Source: Caldibacillus thermoamylovorans | GTDB lineage: Bacteria; Bacillota; Bacilli; Bacillales; Caldibacillaceae | DNA: 34,604 bases | Assembly (NCBI RefSeq): GCF_000751775.1 | Contig: NZ_CCRF01000012.1 | Span: 1 to 34,604, forward strand | Reading direction: 5' to 3' | Shown here: in pieces, positions 15,798 through 23,593 of the stretch | Position numbering within the stretch: the first letter of the stretch is position 1 | Layout: every line of letters starts with the position of its first letter | The notes under the pieces: model-generated | The model's database searches: none | What the model was told of the DNA's origin: nothing | What the model saw: the letters and a program-made list of their open reading frames with translations, nothing else | Position numbers and translations under genes: made by a program

Positions 15798-15833
15798 AAA
15801 AAAACGGGTCCCTTTTGGGAAACCCGTTTTTTA
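15798..15833 (-). terminator. Terminator of the qox operon (bidirectional)
   Basis: On the minus strand AACGGGTTTCCC pairs with GGGACCCGTT around an AAAA loop, followed by TTTTTTA. The plus strand also ends in a T run, so it can work both ways. Confidence 0.82.
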
Positions 15834-15851
15834 CACTGTATCATGATAAGT

Positions 15852-16157
15852 TTAATGAATTGGATGCCCGGCAGTCATAACCCAGATGGAACCAACGACA
15901 ATGACAACAGCCATGAACACCGCATATACCGTATGGACCACTTTTGTATCGCGATCTTCGCCTTCTGTCATATGCATGAACATAAATAGTTGCAGTCCTG
16001 CTTGAGCAACAGCCAACCCGGCAATAATAATCATCACAATACCTGCTGAAAGACCTGTCTTAAAGGCAACGAATAATGTCGCAATGGTTAAAGCAATGGA
16101 TAATAAAAACCCGACAACATGCGTATAGGGGAAACTATTATGTGACTTGCTGTTCAT
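15852..16157 (-). CDS. qoxD: Quinol oxidase aa3 subunit IV
   Basis: This 101-residue protein has three hydrophobic segments (about residues 13-33, 38-62 and 74-96) and the subunit IV motif AQAGLQLFMFMHMTEGED between the second and third. It is a small structural subunit of the menaquinol oxidase that helps assemble the enzyme. The GGGGGG ribosome binding site overlaps the end of qoxC, whose stop codon touches the ATG. It is the last gene of the operon, followed by the terminator. Confidence 0.92.
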   Translation of the reverse strand: MNSKSHNSFPYTHVVGFLLSIALTIATLFVAFKTGLSAGIVMIIIAGLAVAQAGLQLFMFMHMTEGEDRDTKVVHTVYAVFMAVVIVVGSIWVMTAGHPIH

Positions 16158-16763
16158 CTAAATTAACCCCCCTACATAAACAAATGTAAAGATGAAAATC
16201 CAAACAACATCAAGGAAGTGCCAATAAATACCCCAAATATGAACTTTACTTGCTGTTATTGGTGTAATTCCTCTTTGCAGCAGCTGGATGATAACCATTA
16301 TCGCCCAAAAGATACCTAAAGTGACGTGGGCTCCGTGTGTTCCCAGTAAAGTTAACAAACTGGATGTAAATGCACTTGTTTGAATCCCGGCGCCTGCATG
16401 AACATAATGGATAAACTCATTAATTTCCATATACAGGAAGCCGCCACCCAATGCTAAAGTAATGATTAACCAAGTAATTAACCCGCGAACATTTCCACGT
16501 CGCATTTCATGAATGACTAATCCGGCGGTAAAACTACTTGTTAACAAAAGCATTGTTTGAATGACAACATCTTTTATAACAAAAATTTCCTCTCCAGTCG
16601 GCCCGTCAGAGGTTCTTGTATGAAGAACCCCATAGACGGCAAACAATGTTGCAAATAAAATGATTTCTGCCGCGATGAAAATCCAGAAACCTAATATATT
16701 TAATTTTCCTTGTTCTGATTGGTATTCTGTCGGTACAGAGTGATTAATCATTTTGCTTTCCAT
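16158..16763 (-). CDS. qoxC: Quinol oxidase aa3 subunit III
   Basis: The 201-residue product has five hydrophobic helices, as in QoxC/CyoC-type subunit III, with the family stretches FWIFIAAEIILFATLFAVY (about residues 27-45), EINEFIHYV, LLTLLGTHGAHVTLGIFW (helix with the conserved HGxHV) and YWHFLDVVWIFIFTFVY at the end. It supports subunit I and has no redox metals. GAGAGGTGA precedes the ATG, which lies inside the last codons of qoxB (16-bp overlap). Confidence 0.94.
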   Translation of the reverse strand: MESKMINHSVPTEYQSEQGKLNILGFWIFIAAEIILFATLFAVYGVLHTRTSDGPTGEEIFVIKDVVIQTMLLLTSSFTAGLVIHEMRRGNVRGLITWLIITLALGGGFLYMEINEFIHYVHAGAGIQTSAFTSSLLTLLGTHGAHVTLGIFWAIMVIIQLLQRGITPITASKVHIWGIYWHFLDVVWIFIFTFVYVGGLI

Positions 16764-18718
16764 TTCGAATCACCTCTCCATGTACGCTCTTTCTCGATGA
16801 TTTCTTCAACCGGAACATAGTAACCATCATCGTATTCAAAGGAGCGTTTAATCATTCCTGCAAAGATGAGGAAAGCGGAAATTGCTGCTAAAGGAATCCA
16901 TTCAAAGACAAGGAAGAATCCTGCAATTAAGAAGGCTGCCCCCATATATACAGGTAATCCGGAATTACTTGGCATATGAATTGGTTTAATTTTATTTGGA
17001 TCTAATGCAAAGTTATCTTTATTCTTTTTCATTTCCCAATAAGCATCAACATCGGTAACTTCCGGAACAACAGCAAAATTGTAATGCGGAACAGGTGTTG
17101 CAGTAGCCCATTCCAGCGTTCTTGCTGTACCCCACGGATCATTTTCTGTTGTCCGTTTTTCGTAACGAATACTCCAGTAAATGTTATAGCAAAGTGCTGC
17201 AAAACCGGCAGCAAGGAAAATTGCACCTACTGCAGATAATGCATATAACGGCCATAATCCGGATTCTTCCGAGTAAGTGTACATCCGTCTTGCCGCTCCC
17301 TGTAAACCAAGGAAGAACATTGGGAAGAATGTTAAGTTAAATCCAATGTTAAATAACCAGAAATGCCATTTACCGATTCGCTCATTCAATTTGAATCCAA
17401 ACACTTTTGGCCACCAGTAATAAAGTGCTGCAAATACTGCGTAAACAACACCAGGAATTAATGTGTAATGGAAGTGAGCAACCAAGAACAATGTATTATG
17501 ATATTGGAAGTCTGCAGCTGCCATTCCGAGCATAACCCCTGTTACCCCACCGATTAAGAACGTAGGGATGAACGCTAATGTCCACATCATTGGTGCTGTA
17601 AATTCTATCCGGCCTTTGCGCATAGTAAAGAGCCAGTTAAACATTTTAATACCGGTTGGAACCGCAATTGCCATCGTTGTAATGGAGAACACAGAGTTAA
17701 CTGCAGGTCCAACGCCCATAGTATAGAAATGGTGAACCCATACAAGCATACTTAAGGCGGAAATAACAACGATTGCCATAACCATTGATGTATAACCATA
17801 TAAACGTTTCTTTGAAAATGTTGCAACAACTTCCGAGTAAATACCGAATGCCGGTAGAATAACAATATACACTTCCGGGTGACCCCATAACCAGAACAGG
17901 TTAGCCCAAAGCATATCCAGACCGCCATCTGCAACGGTAAAGAAGTGTGTACCGAAAATCCGGTCCATTGTTCCCAATAATAATGCAACTGTAAAGATCG
18001 GGAAGGCAATGACAATAATTAATGATGTAATTAATGTCGTCCAAGAAAACATTGGCATTCTCATTAATTTCATACCCGGTGCCCGCATCTTCATAATTGT
18101 GACGATAAAGTTAATTCCGCTCATCAAAGTACCGATACCGGCAATTTGCAGGGCAACCATGTAAAAGTTATTACCGATTCCGGGTGTAAACTCTTTACCG
18201 GCAAGCGGGAAGTATGATGTCCACCCAGCATCCGGGGAGCCACCAACGACAAACGAGAGGTTAAATAGCATTGCACCGGCAAAAGTCAACCAAAAACTTA
18301 ATAAGTTCAATTGCGGGAATGCCACGTCCCTAGCCCCGATTTGAAGCGGCATGGCAATATTTATAATTCCGATTAACATCGGCATCGCCATGAATAAAAT
18401 CATGATTACGCCGTGAGTTGTAAAGACTTCATTGTAATGTTGAGCATCTAAAAATGTATTTTCCGGTACGGCTGTTTGGGCTTTCATCATTAAGCCGTCG
18501 ACACCACCACGGAAGAACATAAGCACACCCATGATGATGTACATAATTCCAATTCGTTTATGGTCAACTGATGTTAACCATTCTGACCAAAGATATTTCC
18601 ATTTTTTAAAATAAGTTAGGCCAACAACAATACCGACCATTGTCAGTACAATTGCTATTTGTGAACCTAAAATGAGTGGATCGCCAGTGATTAAAATTTT
18701 ATCCCATTTAATGTCCAC
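16748..18718 (-). CDS. qoxB: Quinol oxidase aa3 subunit I
   Basis: This 656-residue heme-copper oxidase subunit I reduces oxygen to water with electrons from menaquinol and pumps protons. The ligand residues are visible: THGVIMILFMAMP (low-spin heme histidine), WGHPEVYIVILPAFG (CuB histidine and the cross-linked tyrosine), VWVHHFYTMG (two CuB histidines) and AHFHYTLIPG (the two heme ligands). The GHPEVY tyrosine marks an A-type oxidase. Twelve or more helices precede a polar C-terminal extension ending KERTWRGDSKWKAK. I chose the GTG at 18718, since GGAGGTGA lies just upstream and the protein then starts VDIKWDKILITGDPLILG, like other QoxB proteins; the frame is open further upstream. It overlaps qoxA by 11 bp. 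Confidence 0.95.
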   Translation of the reverse strand: MDIKWDKILITGDPLILGSQIAIVLTMVGIVVGLTYFKKWKYLWSEWLTSVDHKRIGIMYIIMGVLMFFRGGVDGLMMKAQTAVPENTFLDAQHYNEVFTTHGVIMILFMAMPMLIGIINIAMPLQIGARDVAFPQLNLLSFWLTFAGAMLFNLSFVVGGSPDAGWTSYFPLAGKEFTPGIGNNFYMVALQIAGIGTLMSGINFIVTIMKMRAPGMKLMRMPMFSWTTLITSLIIVIAFPIFTVALLLGTMDRIFGTHFFTVADGGLDMLWANLFWLWGHPEVYIVILPAFGIYSEVVATFSKKRLYGYTSMVMAIVVISALSMLVWVHHFYTMGVGPAVNSVFSITTMAIAVPTGIKMFNWLFTMRKGRIEFTAPMMWTLAFIPTFLIGGVTGVMLGMAAADFQYHNTLFLVAHFHYTLIPGVVYAVFAALYYWWPKVFGFKLNERIGKWHFWLFNIGFNLTFFPMFFLGLQGAARRMYTYSEESGLWPLYALSAVGAIFLAAGFAALCYNIYWSIRYEKRTTENDPWGTARTLEWATATPVPHYNFAVVPEVTDVDAYWEMKKNKDNFALDPNKIKPIHMPSNSGLPVYMGAAFLIAGFFLVFEWIPLAAISAFLIFAGMIKRSFEYDDGYYVPVEEIIEKERTWRGDSKWKAK

Positions 18719-19682
18719 TATGGTCACCTCCATGATGATGGTCACTGTTTTCTGTATCGTTGTCTATATCATTATTTTCATCAGTAAAAGTTTTGCCCGG
18801 ATAACCATGAACACGGTATAATTCAGGATTTAAATATTCTTTAGCATGATGATCCGCATGATCAACCCATTCAAGATGTGTATTTGAAAACGTCTCTCTA
18901 CCTAAATGTGAAGGTTTGAGTTTTTCTGCATACATTTCTTCTGTTAATTTAGGTGCTTTTTCCTGAACTTCTTTTACCCATTTATCAAAATCCTGTGGAG
19001 ATTGGGCAAGTACCTCAAATTCCATTTCTTTGAATCCTTTACCATTGAAGTTTGAGTTTCTGCCAAAGTAAGACCCTTCATGATCTGCTACTATATAAAG
19101 TTCTGTTTCCATTTTTGCCATCGTGTATTTTTGACCACTTAATGCAGGGATCCAGAATGACTGCATGGTTCCTGCCGAGGTCAATTTAAATAGTACAGGA
19201 CGGTTAACCGGAATATTTACATAGTTAATGGTTTCAATATTTTGTTCCGGATAACTGAATATCCATTTCCAGTCAGCTGAAGTTGCATGGATAACTAATG
19301 GTTCTTGGTCTTCATAACCTGCTGGAACTTCTTCCAGATCAAATAAAGTGGTAACGGTTGGAACCATCAGGATGACCACAATGATGAATGGAATAGCTGT
19401 CCAAATAATTTCCACAAGATGATTACCTTTTTCTTGCGGTGGTTCATAATCCGCATTATCCGGACGTGCCCGATATTTCCAGACAATATAAACAAACAAG
19501 GCAATAACAACAACCATGATAAGTCCAATCCAAACAAGAGACCAGTTAATTAAATCAAGAATTTTTTCAGCTTGCGGTCCTTTTGGGTTGAATACTACCA
19601 GTTCAGCCATTTCACAGCCGCTAAGCAGAAACACAAGCATGACTGAGACTACTGATAAAAGCAGGCTTTTCCTTTTTTTCAT
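18708..19682 (-). CDS. qoxA: Quinol oxidase aa3 subunit II (lipoprotein)
   Basis: The product (324 residues) begins with a lipoprotein signal ending in LLSGC (Cys23 would be lipidated), followed by two helices (about residues 45-70 and 88-108) and an outer cupredoxin-like domain containing SADWKWIFSYPEQN, FWIPALSGQKYTM and ADHEGSYFGRNSNF. The CuA ligands of cytochrome c oxidases are absent, as expected for a quinol oxidase. The last 35 residues are unusually rich in histidine and aspartate (DHADHHAKEY earlier, then DHHHGGDHSGH at the end), which could bind metal ions. It is the first gene of the operon; GGGAGA precedes the ATG. Confidence 0.93.
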   Translation of the reverse strand: MKKRKSLLLSVVSVMLVFLLSGCEMAELVVFNPKGPQAEKILDLINWSLVWIGLIMVVVIALFVYIVWKYRARPDNADYEPPQEKGNHLVEIIWTAIPFIIVVILMVPTVTTLFDLEEVPAGYEDQEPLVIHATSADWKWIFSYPEQNIETINYVNIPVNRPVLFKLTSAGTMQSFWIPALSGQKYTMAKMETELYIVADHEGSYFGRNSNFNGKGFKEMEFEVLAQSPQDFDKWVKEVQEKAPKLTEEMYAEKLKPSHLGRETFSNTHLEWVDHADHHAKEYLNPELYRVHGYPGKTFTDENNDIDNDTENSDHHHGGDHSGH

Positions 19683-19737
19683 ACGACTCTCCCTTTCTTA
19701 GAAGTTGAAATTCATATAATTGCAATAAAGTTATAGA

Positions 19738-19799
19738 TTTGTTCACACTCTTGACTAAATTTGTTCACATTTTAGACAAAAGTGTTAATTATTTCACAA
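19738..19799. promoter_or_regulatory. Three TTCACA half-sites, one fitting a Rex or ResD site
   Basis: TTTGTTCACA occurs at 19738-19747 and 19760-19769 (22 bp apart), and ATTTCACAA ends at 19799. The segment 19782-19799, GTGTTAATTATTTCACAA, matches the Gram-positive Rex operator TTGTGAAATATTTCACAA at 15 of 18 positions. Rex senses NADH/NAD and represses respiratory genes. Its minus-strand reading TTTGTGAAAT also fits the ResD consensus (TTTGTGAAT). Position, about 60-120 bp before qoxA, is right for either. Sites are seen; the regulator is inferred. Confidence 0.4.
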
Positions 19800-19858
19800 A
19801 GTAGACACAAACTAGATTTGGAAAGGCTTACCTTGGTGATAAATTACAAAATACATTA

Positions 19859-19892
19859 TTACAATATAGTTAACACTACATCTATATTGTAA
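19859..19892. promoter_or_regulatory. Perfect 11-bp inverted repeat, operator-like
   Basis: TTACAATATAG (19859-19869) and CTATATTGTAA (19882-19892) are exact reverse complements with a 12-base centre. A second, overlapping inverted pair, ATAGTT/AACTAT, extends to 19898. A/T content and the absence of a T run argue against a terminator. It could bind a dimeric repressor; the TACA/TGTA ends recall BlaI/CopY-type operators, a weak resemblance. Confidence 0.45.
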
Positions 19893-20188
19893 ACTATAAC
19901 TTTTTAAATGGAAGCCCTAAATTGTTACAAATTAGTTAAGGATAAAATTGTATTTACTATAAACCACATAAAAAGTATAAATTGGGAAAAACCACCATTG
20001 ACAAGTTGTTGTAGTTGTTTTTAAAACTTTCTGGAAAGGCTAAAAAATATTGCGGATAAAAACTTGTATGAACTGGTTCTACGGAAATTTTACATGAATT
20101 TAATAAAAAAATTCATATATTTTGTGAAGAAATAGCAAAATAATCATGATATTCTTTTGAATATCAAATCCTGCCAAGAGGTGATAAA

Positions 20189-20341
20189 ATGGCTTATTTC
20201 CATGATGTTGACCGCACAAGACAATTGTTTCACCATAATTGGACTAGGCCGAAACGGATGAAATCGCAAGTGAACGGTCATACAGAAATGTCACAAAATA
20301 ATATTATTTTGCGGAGTAATGCCAAGGCACATCGATGGTAG
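20189..20341 (+). CDS. YpzG-like small protein
   Basis: A 50-residue protein, MAYFHDVDRTRQLFHHNW then TRPKRMKSQVNGHTEMSQNN and ending in AKAHRW. It has an excellent ribosome binding site (AAGAGGTGAT). The block PKR..SQVNG.T with a following short polar/hydrophobic stretch is what I recall of the YpzG family of small Bacillus proteins of about 50 residues, whose function is unknown. It is basic and has no membrane segment. A terminator follows after 46 bp. I am fairly sure it is a gene and less sure of the family. Confidence 0.6.
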   Translation: MAYFHDVDRTRQLFHHNWTRPKRMKSQVNGHTEMSQNNIILRSNAKAHRW

Positions 20342-20387
20342 GGTAAGTTCTGCGACGAAAGTGAAAGTCGCACAGTCGCAAAAAAGA

Positions 20388-20415
20388 GGGCAGGAAAACT
20401 TTCCTGTCCTTTTTA
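20388..20415 (+). terminator. Terminator after the YpzG-like gene
   Basis: GGGCAGGAAA (20388-20397) pairs with TTTCCTGTCC (20400-20409), one G-T pair, followed by five T. A second small hairpin, TGCGAC/GTCGCA (20351-20372), lies just before it. Confidence 0.8.
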
Positions 20416-20435
20416 TAGTATAGAAAATCTTAAAC

Positions 20436-20634
20436 CTTAATTCAGCATTATCCCTGTTGGATTTAATAGTAAGGTAGCTTGATTCAGCAGTATTCCTGTT
20501 GGATTCAATAGTAAAGTAGCTTGATTCAGCAGAATCCCGCCCGATTTAACAGTAGGGTACCTTAATCAACAATCCCCCCGTCCAATTCAACAGTAAAAGC
20601 CAAAATTCAACAGTTCCCCTACCAAATTCAATAG
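20436..20634 (+). repeat. Five-unit degenerate tandem repeat, period 41-42 bp (array B)
   Basis: The landmark GATTCAATAG or its variants recurs at 20460, 20502, 20543, 20584 and 20625 (steps 42, 41, 41, 41). The first units also share TTCAGCA(G/T) at 20441, 20483 and 20525. Units 1-2 are nearly identical; later ones drift. In unit 2, TTCAGCAG and CTGTTGGA can form an 8-bp stem with wobble pairs around TATTC. The array starts about 20 bp after the terminator of the YpzG-like gene. The rest of the gap to 20941 holds no convincing gene. Confidence 0.8.
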
Positions 20635-20941
20635 TAAAAAAAGAAAAATTCGAACACCGAATTCAGATGAAAACCTTCAAACGTCTTCTCATCGGGGTTA
20701 TGAAATTAACTTCTTTTGTTTTTCTTATTTTTCTTTTAAATATCTTTTCGGACAAGGAATTTGATGGTAAGATTAAAAAAGTGTATGTATCGTGCCAAAG
20801 ATGTCATATAATCATGCTGTTGGGTTCTATGGATTAAATACGTACTAAGCGCGATTTTGAAAGATTATCTAAGCTAAATATCATACTTATGTAGTTGGAC
20901 AATAAAATAAAATATGGACATGTTTATAGAGGTGGATAAAA

Positions 20942-21553
20942 ATGGAAAATTGGATTACCGGTTTTATGGAACAATTCGGTTATTTTGGTGTATTTTTATT
21001 AATATGTTTGGAAAATGTATTTCCTCCTATACCATCGGAGGTCATTCTTACTTTTGGCGGTTTTATGACGACAACAACCAATCTGACTGTGCTTGGTGTT
21101 ATTTTTGCTGCGACAATTGGATCGGTCTTCGGTGCCGTTATTTTGTATGCGCTCGGTCGTTGGCTAGATGTTGAAAAAATTGAACGAATTGTCGACAAAT
21201 GGGGTTATCTCTTACGGGTGAAAAAAGAAGATGTTGAAAAGGCGGACCATTGGTTTCAAAAATATGGCTATTGGACTGTTTTTTTCTGTCGGATGGTTCC
21301 GTTAATACGTAGTTTGATTTCAATTCCTGCCGGGATGGCACATATGAACTTTCCGTTATTTTTATTTTTTACAACAGCAGGAACGATTATTTGGAACTCC
21401 ATCCTTGTCACACTTGGAGCAAAACTTGGGGAATCTTGGGAAAAAATTGTTGAATACATGGATATTTATTCGAACATCGTTTATATGCTGATTGCAATAG
21501 CGATAATTGCTGTTATCATTTACTTTATCCGCCGTTCAAAAACCCAAAAATAA
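20942..21553 (+). CDS. DedA-family membrane protein (probable undecaprenyl-phosphate flippase)
   Basis: The product (203 residues) belongs to the DedA/SNARE-associated family: an N-terminal amphipathic/re-entrant region with LENVFPPIPSEVILTFGG (about residues 23-40), a G-rich helix (GSVFGAVILYALGR), the loop WFQKYGYWTVFFCRMVPLIR and SIPAGMAHMNF with the conserved arginines and the P-x-G-x-A pattern, and a last helix with a basic tail. DedA members such as UptA return undecaprenyl phosphate to the inner leaflet. The neighbour 41 bp downstream is the undecaprenyl-diphosphatase gene, which supports this role strongly. GAGGTGGA precedes the ATG. Confidence 0.85.
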   Translation: MENWITGFMEQFGYFGVFLLICLENVFPPIPSEVILTFGGFMTTTTNLTVLGVIFAATIGSVFGAVILYALGRWLDVEKIERIVDKWGYLLRVKKEDVEKADHWFQKYGYWTVFFCRMVPLIRSLISIPAGMAHMNFPLFLFFTTAGTIIWNSILVTLGAKLGESWEKIVEYMDIYSNIVYMLIAIAIIAVIIYFIRRSKTQK

Positions 21554-21594
21554 AGAAAATAAGTTACATATTATGTGATGAAGGAGAATATTTC

Positions 21595-22428
21595 ATGGAT
21601 TTTCTTATGTTTTTAAAGACGATTATTTTAGGAATGGTTGAAGGATTAACAGAATTTGCACCGGTATCTTCAACCGGACACATGATTATTGTTGATGATC
21701 TTTGGCTACAATCAAAAGAGTTTTTAGGTGGACAATATGTAGCCAATACATTTAAAGTTGTAATTCAATTAGGTTCGATACTGGCCGTCGTTGTTGTCAT
21801 GAAGGATCGTTTTTTGGACTTATTGGGACTGAAGAAGAGATCCTTTAAGATTGGGCAAAAATCAACCGGTCACCTGCGACTTACCCATATAATAGTAGGA
21901 ATTTTACCGGCCGGGATTTTGGGCGTCCTTTTTGAAGATATCATTGATGAAGTTTTGTTTGGCTATCAGTACGTTGTATATGCATTGATTGCCGGAGCGA
22001 TTTTAATGATTTTTGCCGATAAATTCAGAGCCAAGCGACCAGCAGCGGAGACGGTCGATCAAATCACATACAAGCAAGCATTATTGATTGGTTTGTTTCA
22101 ATGTTTATCGTTATGGCCGGGCTTTTCCCGTTCAGGGGCAACAATTTCAGGCGGGGTTTTAATGGGTCTCAGTCACCGAGCTGCAGCGGATTTTACATTT
22201 ATTATGGCTGTACCGATTATGGCCGGGGCAAGTCTCATTTCGCTAGTGAAAAATTGGCAATATTTTTCCATCGATGCTTTACCGTTTTTCATTGCCGGCT
22301 TCATTAGTGCATTTATTTTTGCATTAATTTCAATTCGTTTCTTCTTAAAACTAATCGATCGTATTAAACTTGTACCGTTTGCCATTTATCGAATTATCTT
22401 AGCGGTCCTTTTACTATTTTTAGTATAA
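21595..22428 (+). CDS. uppP: Undecaprenyl-diphosphatase (BacA family)
   Basis: This 277-residue integral membrane enzyme removes a phosphate from undecaprenyl diphosphate on the outer face of the membrane so the lipid carrier can be reused for wall synthesis; extra copies give bacitracin resistance. Both active-site blocks are present: EGLTEFAPVSSTGHMIIVD (residues 16-34) and PGFSRSGATISGG (about 174-187, Arg179). The first block has Ala22 where most relatives have Leu, a mild change. Eight hydrophobic segments are visible. AAGGAG precedes the ATG. With the DedA gene it forms a two-gene lipid-carrier recycling unit, ended by a strong terminator. Confidence 0.95.
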   Translation: MDFLMFLKTIILGMVEGLTEFAPVSSTGHMIIVDDLWLQSKEFLGGQYVANTFKVVIQLGSILAVVVVMKDRFLDLLGLKKRSFKIGQKSTGHLRLTHIIVGILPAGILGVLFEDIIDEVLFGYQYVVYALIAGAILMIFADKFRAKRPAAETVDQITYKQALLIGLFQCLSLWPGFSRSGATISGGVLMGLSHRAAADFTFIMAVPIMAGASLISLVKNWQYFSIDALPFFIAGFISAFIFALISIRFFLKLIDRIKLVPFAIYRIILAVLLLFLV

Positions 22429-22430
22429 TA

Positions 22431-22465
22431 AAAAAACAGCGGTAATGAATTTCCGCTGTTTTTTA
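22431..22465 (+). terminator. Terminator after uppP
   Basis: AAAAAACAGCGG (22431-22442) and CCGCTGTTTTTT (22453-22464) form a perfect 12-bp stem with a 10-base loop. Confidence 0.85.
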
Positions 22466-22897
22466 ATATAGTGATACCGCTTGTGTAGGATCCTCGTAGA
22501 TTCAATGACAAAATGATAAAAAAAGAAGGGGCTGCTGAAATGAACAAACAAGTCCATTCCGGCAGCCCAAAATCTATATTAAAAAGGAAGGAGAGCCTTG
22601 ATGTTTTTTATTGTAAGGGTTAAATATGAAAAAACTATGAACAAACTATTAAGCAATCATTAAAAATAAAAAAGACAGTTACTAAAGCGTTATTTGTATG
22701 AATTCACCTTGTTTTGAGCCTATTGAAATCGTCATTTGGGTGCCACTTGTAAATCTGAACTTGTGATTTCTTCCATTCAGTCATCTCTTTGGCTGGAAAA
22801 AATATTTTTTGAAACTAGTATAAAAAAAGTTGATATTTCTGCTCACTCGTTTTAATTTTGATAGTAAGAGTAAAGGTGAAAAGTGGAGCTGATTAAA
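22466..22897. other. Gap before the two-component genes: hairpin and short leader frames
   Basis: No standard gene is seen in 430 bp. A strong hairpin, GGGCTGC (22529-22535) with GCAGCCC (22563-22569), has further pairing GAAATG/CATTCC inside. On the minus strand it is followed by CTTCTTTTTTTATC, so it is a good minus-strand terminator, yet no minus-strand gene lies before it; a small minus-strand RNA is possible. After it, AGGAAGGAG is well placed before an ATG at 22601 opening a 20-codon frame (MFFIVRVKYEKTMNKLLSNH). It could be a leader peptide or chance. Confidence 0.4.
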
Positions 22898-23593
22898 ATG
22901 AAAGTTCTCGTAATAGAAGATAATGAAAATGTTTGCTCAATGATTGACATGTTTTTTATTAATGAAGGAATTAATGGAACGTTTGTCCATGACGGGAAAG
23001 AAGGTTATGAGCGAGCCATGGCGGAAGATTGGGATTTGCTGATTATTGACTGGATGCTGCCGGGAATGGACGGGGTGACGATTTGCCGAAAAATTCGTGA
23101 GGAACAAAATAATGTACCGATAATTATTTTGACTGCAAAGGATTCCGAGTCTGATCAAGTACTTGGGCTTGAGATGGGGGCGGATGATTATGTGACAAAA
23201 CCGTTTAGTCCACTGGCATTAATGGCTCGTATTAAAGCGGTAATGAGAAGAGCCCAATATACGACTCAGGGGGAAGTTCCAAAAGATGTAGTGCAAACGA
23301 AGCATTTTAAGGTTAATAAAGAAACAAGGGAAGTCTGGTTAGATGATGAGCAGATCATGAATTTGACACCAAAAGAATTTGATTTATTAATATTCTTCCT
23401 TCAACATCCGCGCCAAGTCTTTTCAAGGGAACAAATATTAGACCAAGTTTGGGGTTATCAATTTTACGGCGATGAGCGAACAGTAGATGTTCATATTAAG
23501 CGATTAAGAAAAAAACTGGGAAAAGAAAATCAACCCTTTTTTCATACAGTATGGGGGGTTGGTTACAAATTTGATGAGCTGGTGGACAAATGA
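22898..23593 (+). CDS. OmpR-family response regulator
   Basis: This 231-residue DNA-binding regulator has a receiver domain (residues 1-117) with the acidic pair Glu7/Asp8, phospho-acceptor Asp51 in IIDWMLPGMDG, Thr79 and Lys101 in DYVTKPF, and a winged-helix output domain ending in GDERTVDVHIKRLRKKLG and TVWGVGYKF. The ATG at 22898 has GGAG ten bases upstream; an in-frame GTG at 22883 would add five residues. It overlaps the histidine kinase gene by 4 bp, so the two are a cognate pair. The target genes are unknown. No neighbour points clearly to the stimulus. Confidence 0.93.
   Translation: MKVLVIEDNENVCSMIDMFFINEGINGTFVHDGKEGYERAMAEDWDLLIIDWMLPGMDGVTICRKIREEQNNVPIIILTAKDSESDQVLGLEMGADDYVTKPFSPLALMARIKAVMRRAQYTTQGEVPKDVVQTKHFKVNKETREVWLDDEQIMNLTPKEFDLLIFFLQHPRQVFSREQILDQVWGYQFYGDERTVDVHIKRLRKKLGKENQPFFHTVWGVGYKFDELVDK

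Larger units (their letters stand above)
19683..20188. promoter_or_regulatory. Long regulatory gap between qoxA and the YpzG-like gene
   Basis: No gene is seen in 506 bp. It holds three TTCACA-type half-sites close to qoxA and an 11-bp inverted repeat farther out, listed separately. The remainder (19900-20188) is A/T-rich and carries the promoter and ribosome binding site (AAGAGGTGAT, 20177-20186) of the next gene. The length suggests complex control of qoxABCD. Confidence 0.5.

Noticed and set aside
15708-15989. 93-codon plus-strand frame across the qox terminator
   Set aside because: It runs antisense to qoxD and through the terminator hairpin, with no ribosome binding site.
20667-20837. 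56-codon frame starting MKTFKRLLIGVMKLTSF
   Set aside because: It looks like a short signal-anchor protein, but no ribosome binding site precedes it and its second half is not protein-like.
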